The notes under the pieces are model-generated. The model made no database searches, was not told where the DNA came from, and saw only the letters and a list, made by a program, of their open reading frames with translations. A stretch of 64,000 bases of DNA, from NCBI GenBank assembly GCA_026119855.1, contig JAOWBW010001307.1:1-64000 (forward strand), written 5' to 3'. The position numbers and the translations under genes are program-made. Every line of letters begins with the position of its first letter. Position 1 is the first letter of the stretch. Shown piece after piece: positions 1-9,597 of the stretch. Origin of the DNA: Campanula takesimana. Taxonomy: Eukaryota; Streptophyta; Magnoliopsida; Asterales; Campanulaceae.

Positions 1-1030
1 CGTCCCCGAGCCATCGTACCTGTCCTAGCTTTTGAGATTATGGGTGCTCCTTTGTCAACCAAGGGAATACTTTTTCTTTTCTTTTTGCTTTGTGTTTGAT
101 CAAAGTTTTGGCTTTGATGTGTTTTTTGTGGGTTTGTTTGGTGATTTATGGGTGGTGTAGGGGTGGTGTATGAGTGGTGGTATGGTGATGGTGTGGTGTG
201 GTGTTTCTTGTTGAGAGAGAGTGAGAGTGGAGGATGGTAGGGTTTTTTTTTCTTTTTGTTTTGTGTCTCTTTTTGAAATGGATGAGAGTGGTGTATATAG
301 GAGGAGGGAAGTGTAAATTGGTTGTAACTTAGAGGGGGGAGGTTGTAAATTGGTGGATTCATCATCTATCCTTCTTGACTAAGGCCTTAAAGTCATTCCT
401 TTCTCTGTTCCGTCTTCCCGCTCTGCAACTGCTCCGTGTGAGCGTCTCCGGTGTCCCGTTGTCCGCGAGTCCAACATGAAAGTTGCTCGGAATATTTTCT
501 GGTCAGGCCGGTATATCTGAAATATTTTTATGAGCAAGGAACGAAAATAATATTTTTTCCTCTTCTTGACCAATTGATAAGATATTTAGAGATATTTTCC
601 AATTTGGATAACTATCTTTCCGGCTCCGGCTTTTCGCTCCGTAACTGCTCCGTGTGCGCGCCTCCTTGTCCCGGTTGTCCGCGAGTCCAACATGAAAGTT
701 GCTCGGAATATTTTTCTGGTCAGGACCGGTATATCTGAAATATGTCAATTAGCAAGGAAGGTAATAATATATTTAATGCACAGAATGGATAACAGCGAGC
801 AGTTCGGGGGGGTTGCGGGCCCCGTTTCCGGTCTCGCACCTCGAAACAAAATTTTGCCTGTTTACTCGTTTTTTCGCTCTGATCATGAATTTGAAGTCCG
901 TTTATCCATTCGATGCAACCGATAAGGCTCACGGCAGTCCCGCACAGCCAAATCGAGGGTTTTAGGTCAATTTTCAGGTTTAGACCGATTCAAGGTGGGT
1001 TTTTAGGGGTGCGAGATCAGGGTATCTACA
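1..1030 (-). repeat. TatA 3' LTR (partial)
   Basis: This stretch is nearly collinear with 21530-22573. It ends in plus orientation with GGGTATCTACA, so in element sense the LTR begins TGTAGATACCC. About 580 bases of the U5 side lie before the window start. A candidate TATA box for element-sense transcription is the TATATA at 294-299 (minus strand). Confidence 0.88.
400..765. repeat. Tandem duplication inside the TatA LTR
   Basis: Two imperfect units with a period of about 215 bases share CTGCTCCGTGTG, GTCCGCGAGTCCAACATG and GGTATATCTGAAATAT. The same duplication is present in the other LTR at about 21940-22305, so it predates the insertion of TatA. Confidence 0.8.
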
Positions 1031-1041
1031 GAGCCCCTCGT
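1031..1041 (-). other. TatA polypurine tract
   Basis: Read on the minus strand, ACGAGGGGCTC lies directly against the start of the 3' LTR (TGTAGATACCC). This is where a plus-strand primer is expected. The same GAGGGGCTC sits next to the TatC LTR at 45006-45014. Confidence 0.75.
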
Positions 1042-1130
1042 CTAATCCCTGGTTAAAGGGGATTCTACGATTCACTAAGAGACACTCGATCTCGTCTAGG
1101 GTGTAACGGCTGGGTCCAAGGTAGGACTTC

Positions 1131-1162
1131 CTACGTATCTCTTTCGAGAATCAAGCCTCCGT
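1131..1162. other. CTACG/CGTAG hairpin, copy 1 (type A)
   Basis: Outer arms CTACG and CGTAG enclose an inner stem TCTC-TTTC-GAGA and an unpaired ATCAAGCCTC on the 3' side. It lies in the TatA 3' UTR. Confidence 0.65.
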
Positions 1163-1223
1163 AGTTCTAACTCAAACTATCAATCAAACACAGACAATGG
1201 TCAGTTCCGGTTTCCCGGTTTAC

Positions 1224-1255
1224 CTATGTATCTCCTCAGAATCAGACCAACGTAG
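1224..1255. other. CTACG/CGTAG hairpin, copy 2 (type A)
   Basis: Outer arms CTATG and CGTAG (one wobble) enclose the short inner stem TCT-CCTC-AGA, followed by ATCAGACCAA. It is 93 bases from copy 1. Confidence 0.6.
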
Positions 1256-1380
1256 TTCAGGTTTATTAAAATTTAAAGCAGGGGGTAGCATTGAGATGCG
1301 ATATCTCTTTGCTGGGGATGGGGGTTGGCATTGAGACACGGTTATGAGAATGGGTGACTGAGCTCACTAAGGTAAGCTGC

Positions 1381-1416
1381 CTACGTATCCCTTGCGGGAA
1401 TCAAATCGCGGCGTAG
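1381..1416. other. CTACG/CGTAG hairpin, copy 3 (type A)
   Basis: Outer arms CTACG and CGTAG enclose the inner stem TCCC-TTGC-GGGA, followed by ATCAAATCGCGG. The flanks GCTGC and TTCT match copy 4. Confidence 0.7.
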
Positions 1417-1553
1417 TTCTGGGGAGGTAAACTCGGGCCCCCGAGATGACCAAGGTGGAATAACATACTTCAACTGGGGAACGTACGACGTTGCGCAGTT
1501 CGGGGGAGGTAATCTCGGGCTCCGAGAAGACCAGGTGGAACAACATAGCATTA

Positions 1554-1574
1554 CTGGGGAGTTGCATTGAGAAG
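1554..1574 (-). other. 3' UTR segment complementary to the TatA PBS/leader
   Basis: The plus-strand 21-mer here begins CTGGGGAG and ends TTGAGAAG. It is identical to the minus strand of 12404-12424, which overlaps the PBS. In element-sense RNA the two ends are therefore perfectly complementary over 21 nt. Confidence 0.8.
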
Positions 1575-1653
1575 CGAAGTCTCTTTGCTGGGGGGTTGGT
1601 ATTTGACCAACAAATTGCGAGAATTGGCGACTGAGTCCAACGCTGTGAACTGC

Positions 1654-1690
1654 CTACGTATCCCGCCGTGGGAATCAAGTCGAGTCGTAG
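1654..1690. other. CTACG/CGTAG hairpin, copy 4 (type A)
   Basis: Outer arms CTACG and CGTAG enclose the inner stem TCCC-GCCGT-GGGA, followed by ATCAAGTCGAGT. A PBS-like TTGGCGACT lies just upstream at about 1623-1631. Confidence 0.7.
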
Positions 1691-2582
1691 TTCTGATTAG
1701 AACCGACTCGAACAATTAAGAGAAGGTTTAAGACCAACACGACTCAAGGGTTGACGCAAGGTACAATCCGAGTAAAGGGTGCATTGAGATTTGATCTCTC
1801 TTTGCAAAGGGATGGAAATCATGAAGGGAGAACGTACGACGTTGCGCAGTTCGGGGAGGTAATCTCGGACGCCGGAGAAGACCAAGCTAGAACAACATAT
1901 CTTTTCAAAGGGGGACCTACGACGTTGCGCAGTTCGGGGGAAGTAATCCGATCTTTCGAGAAAACTGAGGGCAATAAACAACTGAAGCCATTTATGTACA
2001 CAAACTAAAATCAAGGATACGCTGCATTCTGCGCCGTCCAGATTCTTCTGCCTTTGTTTTTGCTGTGTGATGAGATTTTTGTACTTTTTTAAGCGAGAGA
2101 CCACCGCTTTTGTGTGATCCACTGGTGCTGTTTTAACCCCGACTGATTCTTTTTTGCTATTGGGAGGGATAACAGGATCGGCTTCGTCCGTTGATCTGCA
2201 AGTTAGCTTTGCATGCAGTGGCAGATGTGATTCACACAGATAAAATTGGATTATTCTGACCGAACACAATCTTTCTTTTATTCTGAAATTCCGGATACTC
2301 TTTTTTTTTTTTTTTTTTTAAATGACACCGACTCGCGATTAATGACCAACACTGAATCAAACCCGGATTTCAGAGGGCGGCTGCGGTTATATTCATGATA
2401 AAGGGGACAAGGTTCAATACTTAGGGATGAGGACAAGGAAAATGTAGCTTTTCTAAGAGCCGCCGTATGGACGACTGACACCTTCTGCTGCGTTTTGACT
2501 TTTCGAACCCTGCTTTTGGCTAGGGGACGGGGAGACAACCCCTTTTGGAATACTGATGATTTAGGCCGAGTTTTTGGGAGGT

Positions 2583-2590
2583 TATAAAAG
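2583..2590 (+). promoter_or_regulatory. TATA box of the antisense DUF7745-type gene
   Basis: TATAAAAG is followed by a pyrimidine-rich stretch (about 2604-2650) and by an ATG at 2676, a normal plant core promoter geometry. It points opposite to TatA transcription. Confidence 0.6.
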
Positions 2591-2675
2591 GGGAGGGGGA
2601 GCTTTCTTATTTCTCACACCAACCAACTTTTCCTTCTTTCCTGCTTTGCATCCTTTAGCTCATTTCCCTTCTAAA

Positions 2676-4005
2676 ATGGCTAATCTGGCCAAACCCTGGT
2701 TAACATCGAAGAATACCGGGTAGGACTCGACTGCTGGGTGAATTCATAACCAAATAATGTACGAGCGGTGCTAGAAGAAAACTATCATTTCAAGTTGCTC
2801 TTTACTCTGAGGAAGCTTCCCATTCAGTGGGAGATGATCCGCGGTGCTTCTGTTTTCTGGTCAACCCGGACCCACTTGTTCAATTTCAATCAAGACGAAC
2901 TGTGTCCCACTTTGAGGAATTCTGCGCCATTACAGGCAATACCATTTACGGCGAGGCATGGTGCCCACTTCCCGCAGGACACCTGCTCGGTGGCTCATTG
3001 AAACCTTCGGCTTTGATATTGACTTCTCAAGGGTTCTCCTTCATGGGACCCACCTTGACATTACTTGCTTCCCGAACTCTTTGGCGAGGCTGACCCTCAT
3101 AACCCGGTGTACTCCGAACCGTAGGGACTTTGCCTTGGTTATGTGCCTATTTGCAGAGATGTTTTCGTTTCTTACGATGGCTCATCGACTCAAGGATGGT
3201 GGACATCGTTGATTCTTGCAAGCGTGGTGCCGGCAACGTGATGAATGTCCTCTTGGCTGAGACTTTGCATGGGCTGGACGGCTACTATCCCAGAGGTGAT
3301 GCTTTCACGTCGGGCAGCCCCATTCTATTGCTCAGACATCTGATCATTCCTCATCCAGATCATTCGGCCGATGTCGAATCCAGACTATACCCCTTCTATG
3401 CTTCCAAGGCGAGGTTTATACAGGCAAAACTGCACTACCGTCAAGGAGTGGGTTGGACACTTTTGGTGGATCACATCGGCAGACATCACGTGGGTGCCTC
3501 CGCATTGGGGTTTGAGCAGGTATCTCATTACGAGTGCGGGTCATTCCTTCATCTGGCTGGCTGGGCTTCGCTCCACCACTTTCTACTTCGGCCAACGGGT
3601 GGCTCGCCAGGAGCAGAGACAAGTCCAAGGGATCCCTTTTTTTACCTTCCCATCACAGATAATTTGCCGGTGAGTACCAAAATATGCAACTTGTCAAAAG
3701 AGGTTGGTATCAGAATGGGCACACATCGGTCGAGGCAGGCGCCGGGTGAAGGGGACACATTTTATGAACCCACTTTGGAATATCTTGAGTGGTTGGGCCC
3801 TCAAATTGCTGAAAGAAACCGCTACCATTGCAGCTTTGGTACTGGAGCTCGTAGGTCCAGAAATTCTGTCTGGGATTACTATTCCCAGATAACAGGGCCG
3901 CCAGTTTTCCAGAATCAGATTGGCTGGAGTCAACCACGCAGCGGTCATCGATCCGGACGCCGCAGAAATGATTGGGGCTCAACTTCAAGGAACCACCCAG
4001 CCTGA
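2676..4005 (+). pseudogene. DUF7745-type gene carried antisense in TatA (broken)
   Basis: The reading begins at the first ATG after the TATA box, in AAAATGGCT, and soon breaks. Pieces in different frames can be followed to the stop at 4005. About 2850-2920 gives FWSTRTHLFNFNQDEL followed by LEEFCAITG, resembling the DUF7745 motif with FW, F.F...EL and TLEE. About 3100-3270 gives a stretch ending NVLLAETLHGLDGY, like the conserved LAET..LN signature. At least two frameshifts are needed, near 2930-2960 and 3130-3200. DUF7745 proteins are plant-specific, have no firm biochemical function and are often transposon-linked. The gene lies between pol and the 3' LTR in reverse orientation, as reported for the antisense gene of Grande. 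The family call rests on recalled motifs, not a search. Confidence 0.65.
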
Positions 4006-4084
4006 TGCAACGAACTCTGAGAATCAAAGGGGAGAAAGCTCGATGGGTCCTTATCCGAACGTGTTTCGATCGTCTGAGTCCCTG

Positions 4085-4090
4085 AATAAA
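4085..4090 (+). terminator. Poly(A) signal of the antisense gene
   Basis: AATAAA lies 80 bases after the stop of the DUF7745-type pseudogene, on the same strand, before the integrase remnants of the opposite strand. Confidence 0.5.
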
Positions 4091-4247
4091 GTTTCAGTTA
4101 TTTCGCTTTAATCCTTGGTTGCCACGCCAAGATGATGTGTTTTATTTCAAAGTTTTTGTGTTTGTTTTTCCTTTGATGTAATGTTTGCAAGTTCAACGTG
4201 GGGAATAAAAGCTTCTTTACTTTTAATGACCGGACCCGAAGGGTTGC

Positions 4248-4281
4248 CTACGTTCCTCTTTAGAGGCTCAGGTCAACGTAG
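4248..4281. other. CTACG/CGTAG hairpin, copy 5 (type B)
   Basis: It is preceded by GACCGGACCCGAAGG. Outer arms CTACG and CGTAG enclose the perfect inner stem CCTCT-TT-AGAGG, followed by CTCAGGTCAA. It sits between the antisense gene and the end of integrase. Copy 7 in TatC has the same preceding phrase and position. Confidence 0.7.
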
Positions 4282-5669
4282 TTCGACACAATTACATGAA
4301 ATTTTGCGCCCTCCTGTTTTTTACCTAGAACTGCCTTTCGGGTTTTCACCTCTAGTGGGGCTGTCTTTTGCGCTTTTTTTTTTTTTTTTTTTTTTTTTTT
4401 ACAGACTCGATAGGAAACACAAATCTCTGCGTCTTCTACGCATAATACTTCTTCAATTTGCTGAAGGTTGCAGGGCTGAACAAGGTCTTCTCCAAATTCA
4501 GTTTGCAGGAACAACGGCTCCACCAGACTGTATCTTCTTGACAATGTAGGGGCCCAACCACGGAGACTTCCATTTCCCTCGGGGGTGACATAACTTGGTG
4601 GCTTTTCTCGCAGCACAAGATCTCCCATTTTGATATTGTGGTCTTTCACTTTCTTGTTAAATGCTCTGGCAATTCTGCGCTGGTACGCACGATTGTGCTC
4701 AAGGGCCAACAAACCGCTTTTCATCGAGCAATGCTAACTCTTCATGGCGACTTTGTAAACCAATCAACTTTAGACACTTGATTCTCAAGTAGCACTCTCA
4801 TAGAGGGGATTTCAAGCTCAATTCGGGAGAACTGCTTCCATGCATATGCAAGTGAATAAGGAGTGTAGTAGCCCCAGTCGGTGTACCCGAACAGATGTGC
4901 GGTATCCCCACAAGGCTAAAGGCAGCTTCTCGGACCAATCTTTTCCAGTGATAGCCATAGTCTCTTATGATGTTCTCTAGGGTTTTTGTTCGCCACTTCT
5001 ACTGCTCCATTGGCTTGGGGTCGATAGGGGGATGACTTGTGTCTGACCACCGGATTCATCAAGCAATCGGTTGACTTCCCCTTCAAAGTGAGTTCCATTA
5101 TCTGAGATCATCTCATAAGGGACCCCATATCTGTAGAAAATGTTGGTACGAATGAACTCGGCTACCTTCTTGGCATTCAAAACTTTGTAAGCAGCGGCCT
5201 CAACCCACTTGGTGAAGTAATCGATAGCTACGAGCACGTATTCTTGCCCACCCGAACCTTTCGGTTTGACCTGACCAATAACATCTATCCCCCATATGGA
5301 GAAAGGCCAAGGAGCAGTTGATTGATAAAGAACGTGTGGCGGCAGATGTTGTAGACTAGCGTACCGCTGACACTGATCACAGGTTCGCACTTTCATCATG
5401 CAATCCTTTTCCATCGTGGTCGAGTAGTACCCTTGCCTCACTATCTTCTTAGCGAGCATGTTCCCATTTATGTGGGGTCCACACAGTCCCCTATGGATTT
5501 CATCCATGATTCTATTCACCTCAGTCTTATCTACACAGAGCAAATTTGGTCCGTGATGATACCTTTTGTACAACTGATCTCCGGAAATCACAATTTGGGA
5601 GGCCCATCTGCGCATTGCAATCCTTGCCCTTTTGTCCCTTTCTGGGGGGTAGGTCCCATTCCTGAGCAT
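4260..5669 (-). pseudogene. pol: TatA integrase
   Basis: This is the 3' part of pol: the enzyme that would insert element cDNA into chromosomes. From the right it shows a zinc-binding HHCC region (CDQCQRY after an H..H pair), then the core with WGIDVIG and ISDNGTHF holding the two Asp residues. After a frameshift near 5000-5060 comes YRPQANGAVEVANKN with the Glu. A C-terminal piece (4724-4260) has KVKDHNIKMGDLVLR, typical of gypsy integrase tails. The A-rich run in sense orientation (T-run at 4375-4400 on plus) breaks the tail into lysine codons. The catalytic triad is visible but the frame is broken. Confidence 0.85.
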
Positions 5670-5753
5670 ATTCCATATGTCTGTATACCACGGCTCTTCA
5701 TTCTCTTCGCTTTCTAGCTCAATATCAGGCAGTAGGCTGGGATTGATCTCTTA

Positions 5754-6260
5754 CTAACCACAAACGGATTTACCATAACATCTGCAGGGAATTCCATAAT
5801 GGAGGCTAGGGTATCCAATGCATCTGCGAATCTGTTTCGTCCCTTGGGAGATAATGAATGAGATATCTGAGAAGCGTTCTCTGTGAGCGCTACCAGTCGA
5901 ATATGATACTGCTATAGTCTTTGGATCCAGGATTTTCCATTTTCCCTCGACCTGATTGATGATCAAGGCGGAGTCCCCGAACACTTCAATTTCTTTGACC
6001 CCTCGATTTAATGCTTCTCCCAGGCCGGCGATTCAAGCCTCATACTCTGCTGTGTTATTCGAACAGTCGAAGTCTAACCGATAGCAAATGGGCGTGTGCG
6101 CATCACTTGGATCAATGAGCAAGATTCCAATTCCGAAACCTCTCTTATGGAAGCCCCATCAAAGAAGAGTTGCCACTTATTCTCCGAACAATCAAAAGTG
6201 TAGATCCCTTCATCGGGAAACTGAGCTTCTGGTCCGGGCTCAGATTAAGAGCCAAATATG
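5754..6260 (-). pseudogene. pol: TatA archaeal-type RNase H (aRNH)
   Basis: Joining short frames on the minus strand gives WQLFFDGAS, NNTAEYEA and VFGDSALIINQVEGKW. These are the Asp, Glu and Asp motifs of the second, archaeal-like RNase H found between RNase H and integrase in Tat elements. It would degrade RNA in RNA:DNA hybrids during reverse transcription. A TGA/TAG-type stop follows EYEA and there is a frameshift after FFDGAS. The call rests on motif order and position and is diagnostic for the lineage. Confidence 0.75.
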
Positions 6261-6279
6261 CAGCTGGTCTGCTATCACC

Positions 6280-6600
6280 CTTCTTTAATGGACTTAGGCA
6301 TTGCGTAAGTCATATCAAACTCGCTTAAGAGAAAAGCCCACTTGGCCACTTGATTGGTCATGGTTGTCCTTTCGAGGATGTACTTCACTGGATCCATTCG
6401 GGATATAATCTGGACAGGTAAGGATTGCAGATAAATTTTTAATCGCTGCGAGACCAAACCAAACGGTACATGCCTTTTCCAACGCTGAGTAGTTCAATTC
6501 ACTCCCTTGTAGCTTTCTGCTAACAAAATAGATGGCACTTTCCACCCAGGAGTCCTCTTTTTGTTATGCAAGCATTGCTCCTACTGCAGTATCAGTAACT
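6280..6600 (-). pseudogene. pol: TatA RNase H
   Basis: The frame beginning near 6545 reads AIYFVSRKLQGSELNYSALEKAC, the usual gypsy RNase H signature that includes the catalytic Glu of NYS.LEK. A second frame (6457-6275) adds TNQVAKWAFLLSEFDMTY, the end of the domain. The two are separated by a frameshift. Immediately upstream on the same strand is RT; downstream is the second RNase H. Confidence 0.8.
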
Positions 6601-6658
6601 GTTAGGTACAGTCGTAAGGGTTTGTACGAATGAGGTGGCGCCAAGACCGGTGGCTTTG

Positions 6659-7568
6659 TCAAGTATTCTTTGACCTTTTCAAAAGCAATCTGGCATTCTT
6701 CATCCCATGATCGATCGGTGTCCTTTTTAGGAGCTTAAAGAGCGGTTCACACATCATGGTTAACTGCCGTATGAATCTGCTAATGTATTGAATCCTTCCC
6801 AAGAAACCTTTCACCTCTTTTTGAGTTCGAGGTTGAGGCATTTCTGTGATGGCCTTTATTTTGTCAGGGTCGACTTCAATCCCTTTTTCAGTTACAAGAA
6901 ACCTAAGACTTTGCCTCGAACAGTACCGAATGTGCATTTAGCAGGATTCAATTTCATGTGGTACTTCCGCAACCGTTCGAAGAACTTTCTGAGGTCAATC
7001 AGATGCTGAGCGCCTTCTTCAACTGAGTGCAAAAATCATGTCATCCACGTAGATTTCAAGCTCTTGTGGATCATGTCATGAAAAAAGGGTCGTAGCACCT
7101 CTTTGATAAGTGGTTCCGGCATTTTTAAGACCGAAAGGCATCACAGTATAGCAGAACGTCCCCCACGGGGTGATGAAGGAAGTTTCTCTTAATCTTCTAC
7201 TGCCATCTTAATTTGGTTATAACCCGCCATTCCATCAACGAACGACTTCATTTTGTGCATTGCAACCGAGTCCACCAAATGTCAATATTTGGTAACGGGA
7301 AATCATCCTTCGGGCAAGCCTTGTTGAGGTCTCTGAAATCAACACATATCCGGACTTTGCCATTCGCCTTTTCAACTGTGACCATATTGGACAACCATTG
7401 GGAATACTCCACAACTCGGATGAAGCCTACTTGTAGCAGCCTCTCGATCTCCTCTTTAACCTGAAGGGCCCACTGCGGCTTGATTCTGCGTAGTTTCTGC
7501 TTGACCGGTTTGGCGTCAGGAAAGGTAGGAATTCGGTGTTCCACGATCGTCGGATCTAACCCTGGCAT
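6659..7568 (-). pseudogene. pol: TatA reverse transcriptase
   Basis: The N-terminal part (7568-7248) has RICVDFRDLNKACPKDDFPLP, a core RT block. The C-terminal part (6937-6659) has VDPDKIKAI and KEVKGFLGRIQYISRFI, the thumb/connection region. The middle, where the YxDD box belongs (about 7050-7200), is spread over short frames and I could not read an intact YxDD. The enzyme would copy element RNA into DNA. Frameshifts make it non-functional. Confidence 0.85.
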
Positions 7569-7831
7569 GTCTTCATACGACTAGGCAAACACATCAAAAA
7601 ATTCTTTGAGTAAACTGATCAGCTGTTCCCTGTCAGCCCCTTGCATGAAGCTCCCGATCTTCATTTCTTGGACTTCTTCATTCAGCCCCAGATTGATGGT
7701 AGACAGATTTTCCCCACAGGCTTCTAATTTTCGTTCCCCACGCTGTTTTGCTAACCTGTTTAACTCGATTAAATAGTCTTTTTCATCTTGACTTATGTTT
7801 TTTAAAGATTCATGATTAACTTTAGTTGTTG

Positions 7832-8659
7832 TTAAATTTCATTTGTTAAATCATTTTTTAAAATATTGGCAACCGAGGAGTAAGCGGAAATAGAGGAAAC
7901 TTCATTCACAAAAGAGGGGAGTACAAGCTCGGTGACCGCGTCAAGGTCCTCGACAGTGAGGTCCTCTTCGGGAGTCCTGGAAACAACATTAGATAGCACA
8001 AAGGGTTCAAAAGCGGGGCCATCAGGGCGAACATAACCAAACTGCTCCACTAGAGTGTCAGTAGTAGCGAGCGGGCCAGTGGTTATGGACCAGTTATTAA
8101 GTGCTGCCACTGCCGGCTTGAGGTGCTTCACCGGGTCATAAGCTTCACTATTACCATTTTCAATCATAACCACATATCCGTCTTCAAGACCAATTCCTTC
8201 AAACAACCCCAAGACATCATCTTCTTCATCAATATTCCACGGAATAATCGGGTCTAGTTGCTTATAGGAACTGCCCACATCAAAGTTTTCATCGACCATC
8301 TTGATATTCTCAAATACTTCCCATCCAGCATGAGGCTTTTCATTAATGCCAATAACTGGCTCAAAAGTCATAACATAGGCGACATCTTCAACTTTGCAAA
8401 CAAAATATCCCTTCCAGGACTTTTCATAAGGACGGAGTTGGGGGAGCTTATAGGTCCTTCCACTTTTGATAGCAGTTTGTCTCTCCCTTTTCTGACGTAC
8501 AGCTTCGGCGATTTCGGCAGGGGTCGTTTTGTAGCCAAGCCCAAAAGGAAGGAAGAAAAATGGAACATCATCCTTGATAGGTTCAATACACCCTTGTTGC
8601 TCTTTTCCAAGCCCCATCATAGGCAGGAACTTCATCTTCTTAACCATATTCAAGGCCAT
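7832..8659 (-). pseudogene. TatA protease-RT linker with G-patch-like start
   Basis: One open frame of 275 codons begins with MKFLPMMGLGKEQQG, resembling the glycine-rich G-patch segment seen between protease and RT of Tat and some other gypsy polyproteins. The remainder is acidic, with no motif I recognise (for example IPWNIDEEDDVLGLFEGIG). It is the longest intact frame of TatA pol. Its reading frame is flanked by breaks on both sides. Confidence 0.6.
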
Positions 8660-8713
8660 TGCGTCTCCATACCTGGTCCACTTTCTACCAATTAGATCGG
8701 TCTCCTTGACATA

Positions 8714-9597
8714 TTAATTAGCATGGATCCGAGCTTGTGGGATCACTTCAAAACCACTCAAGAAGATGCCAGTATCTTTGTGCTCAATTCCCAAAATCGG
8801 GAGGTCATGAACTTGCGTATCATCTTGGGCATGAACTACCACTACATGATTGTCATGGATGAACTTGATGCACTGATGGTAGGAGGAAGCTACCCCTCTT
8901 ACTCCATGGATCCAAGGGCGTCCTAAGAGTAGACTGAATGAGGACTTGATATCAATCACTTGAAATCCAATCGGCATGACAAGAGGTCCAATGGTGAGAG
9001 TGAGAAGGACAACACCCAGAACACAGCGACTGGTGCTATGGTAAGCATGAACCACTTGAGAAGATGCGGCCAAATCAGTTATCTTGATTCCCAAATCTGC
9101 GAAAAATGCACGGGGCATACATTTACTGAGGATACATTATTGATCAAAACACGAGCTGAGTGCTCACGTCCGACCCCAACTGTGATGTGCAGAGCCTCGA
9201 CATGATTAAGACCAATTTTTGGTGCATCGAGATCGGTAAAAGTGATGATATTCCCAAAATGAATGTTGTCGATCATGTGGACAAGGTCATTGGGAGAAGT
9301 CTCGATCGGGATGACATCTTGAGCAAGAACTTTAACCAACACGTCTCGGTGCTCCTGTGAAGACGAGAGCAAACCCCAAATGGATATATTAGCCTGGGTT
9401 TTCTTTAACTGGGTCAAGACCGGGTTCTCGGCGACCTTCTCTTTCTGAGCGGGGACTTCTTCTTTATCCTTTCCCAATTCACTTGCCTCGGGATTTGGAG
9501 GCTGATAGGCTCTTCCCGAGCGAGTGAGGTGATTCACATTTCCGCCAACCCAAGTGGCCTTTTTAACAGGGCCTTTTGCTCCTAACAGCTTTAGCAC
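8714..9597 (-). pseudogene. pol: TatA protease with mutated active site
   Basis: Two frames cover the aspartic protease and the region before it. The right part contains QLKKTQANISIW, HIHFGNIITF-like spacing and then RVLINNVSSVNVCP, where the family normally has D-N-G-S-S. The catalytic Asp is Asn and the following Gly is Val. After a frameshift near 9100, the left part has LLGRPWIH, the conserved C-terminal protease block. The enzyme would cleave the gag-pol polyprotein. Loss of the Asp alone would inactivate it. Confidence 0.8.

Larger units (their letters stand above)
1263..1960. repeat. TatA 3' UTR cassette repeat, about three diverged units
   Basis: Units starting near 1263, 1546 and 1771 share GCATTGAGA with a short GAGA/TCTC hairpin, CTCTTTGCTGGGG, GCGCAGTTCGGGG and GGTAATCTCGG. 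The first two also contain a CTACG/CGTAG hairpin. The block is noncoding; short open frames through it are not supported. Tandem repeats in this position are a known trait of Tat/Ogre 3' UTRs. Confidence 0.75.
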
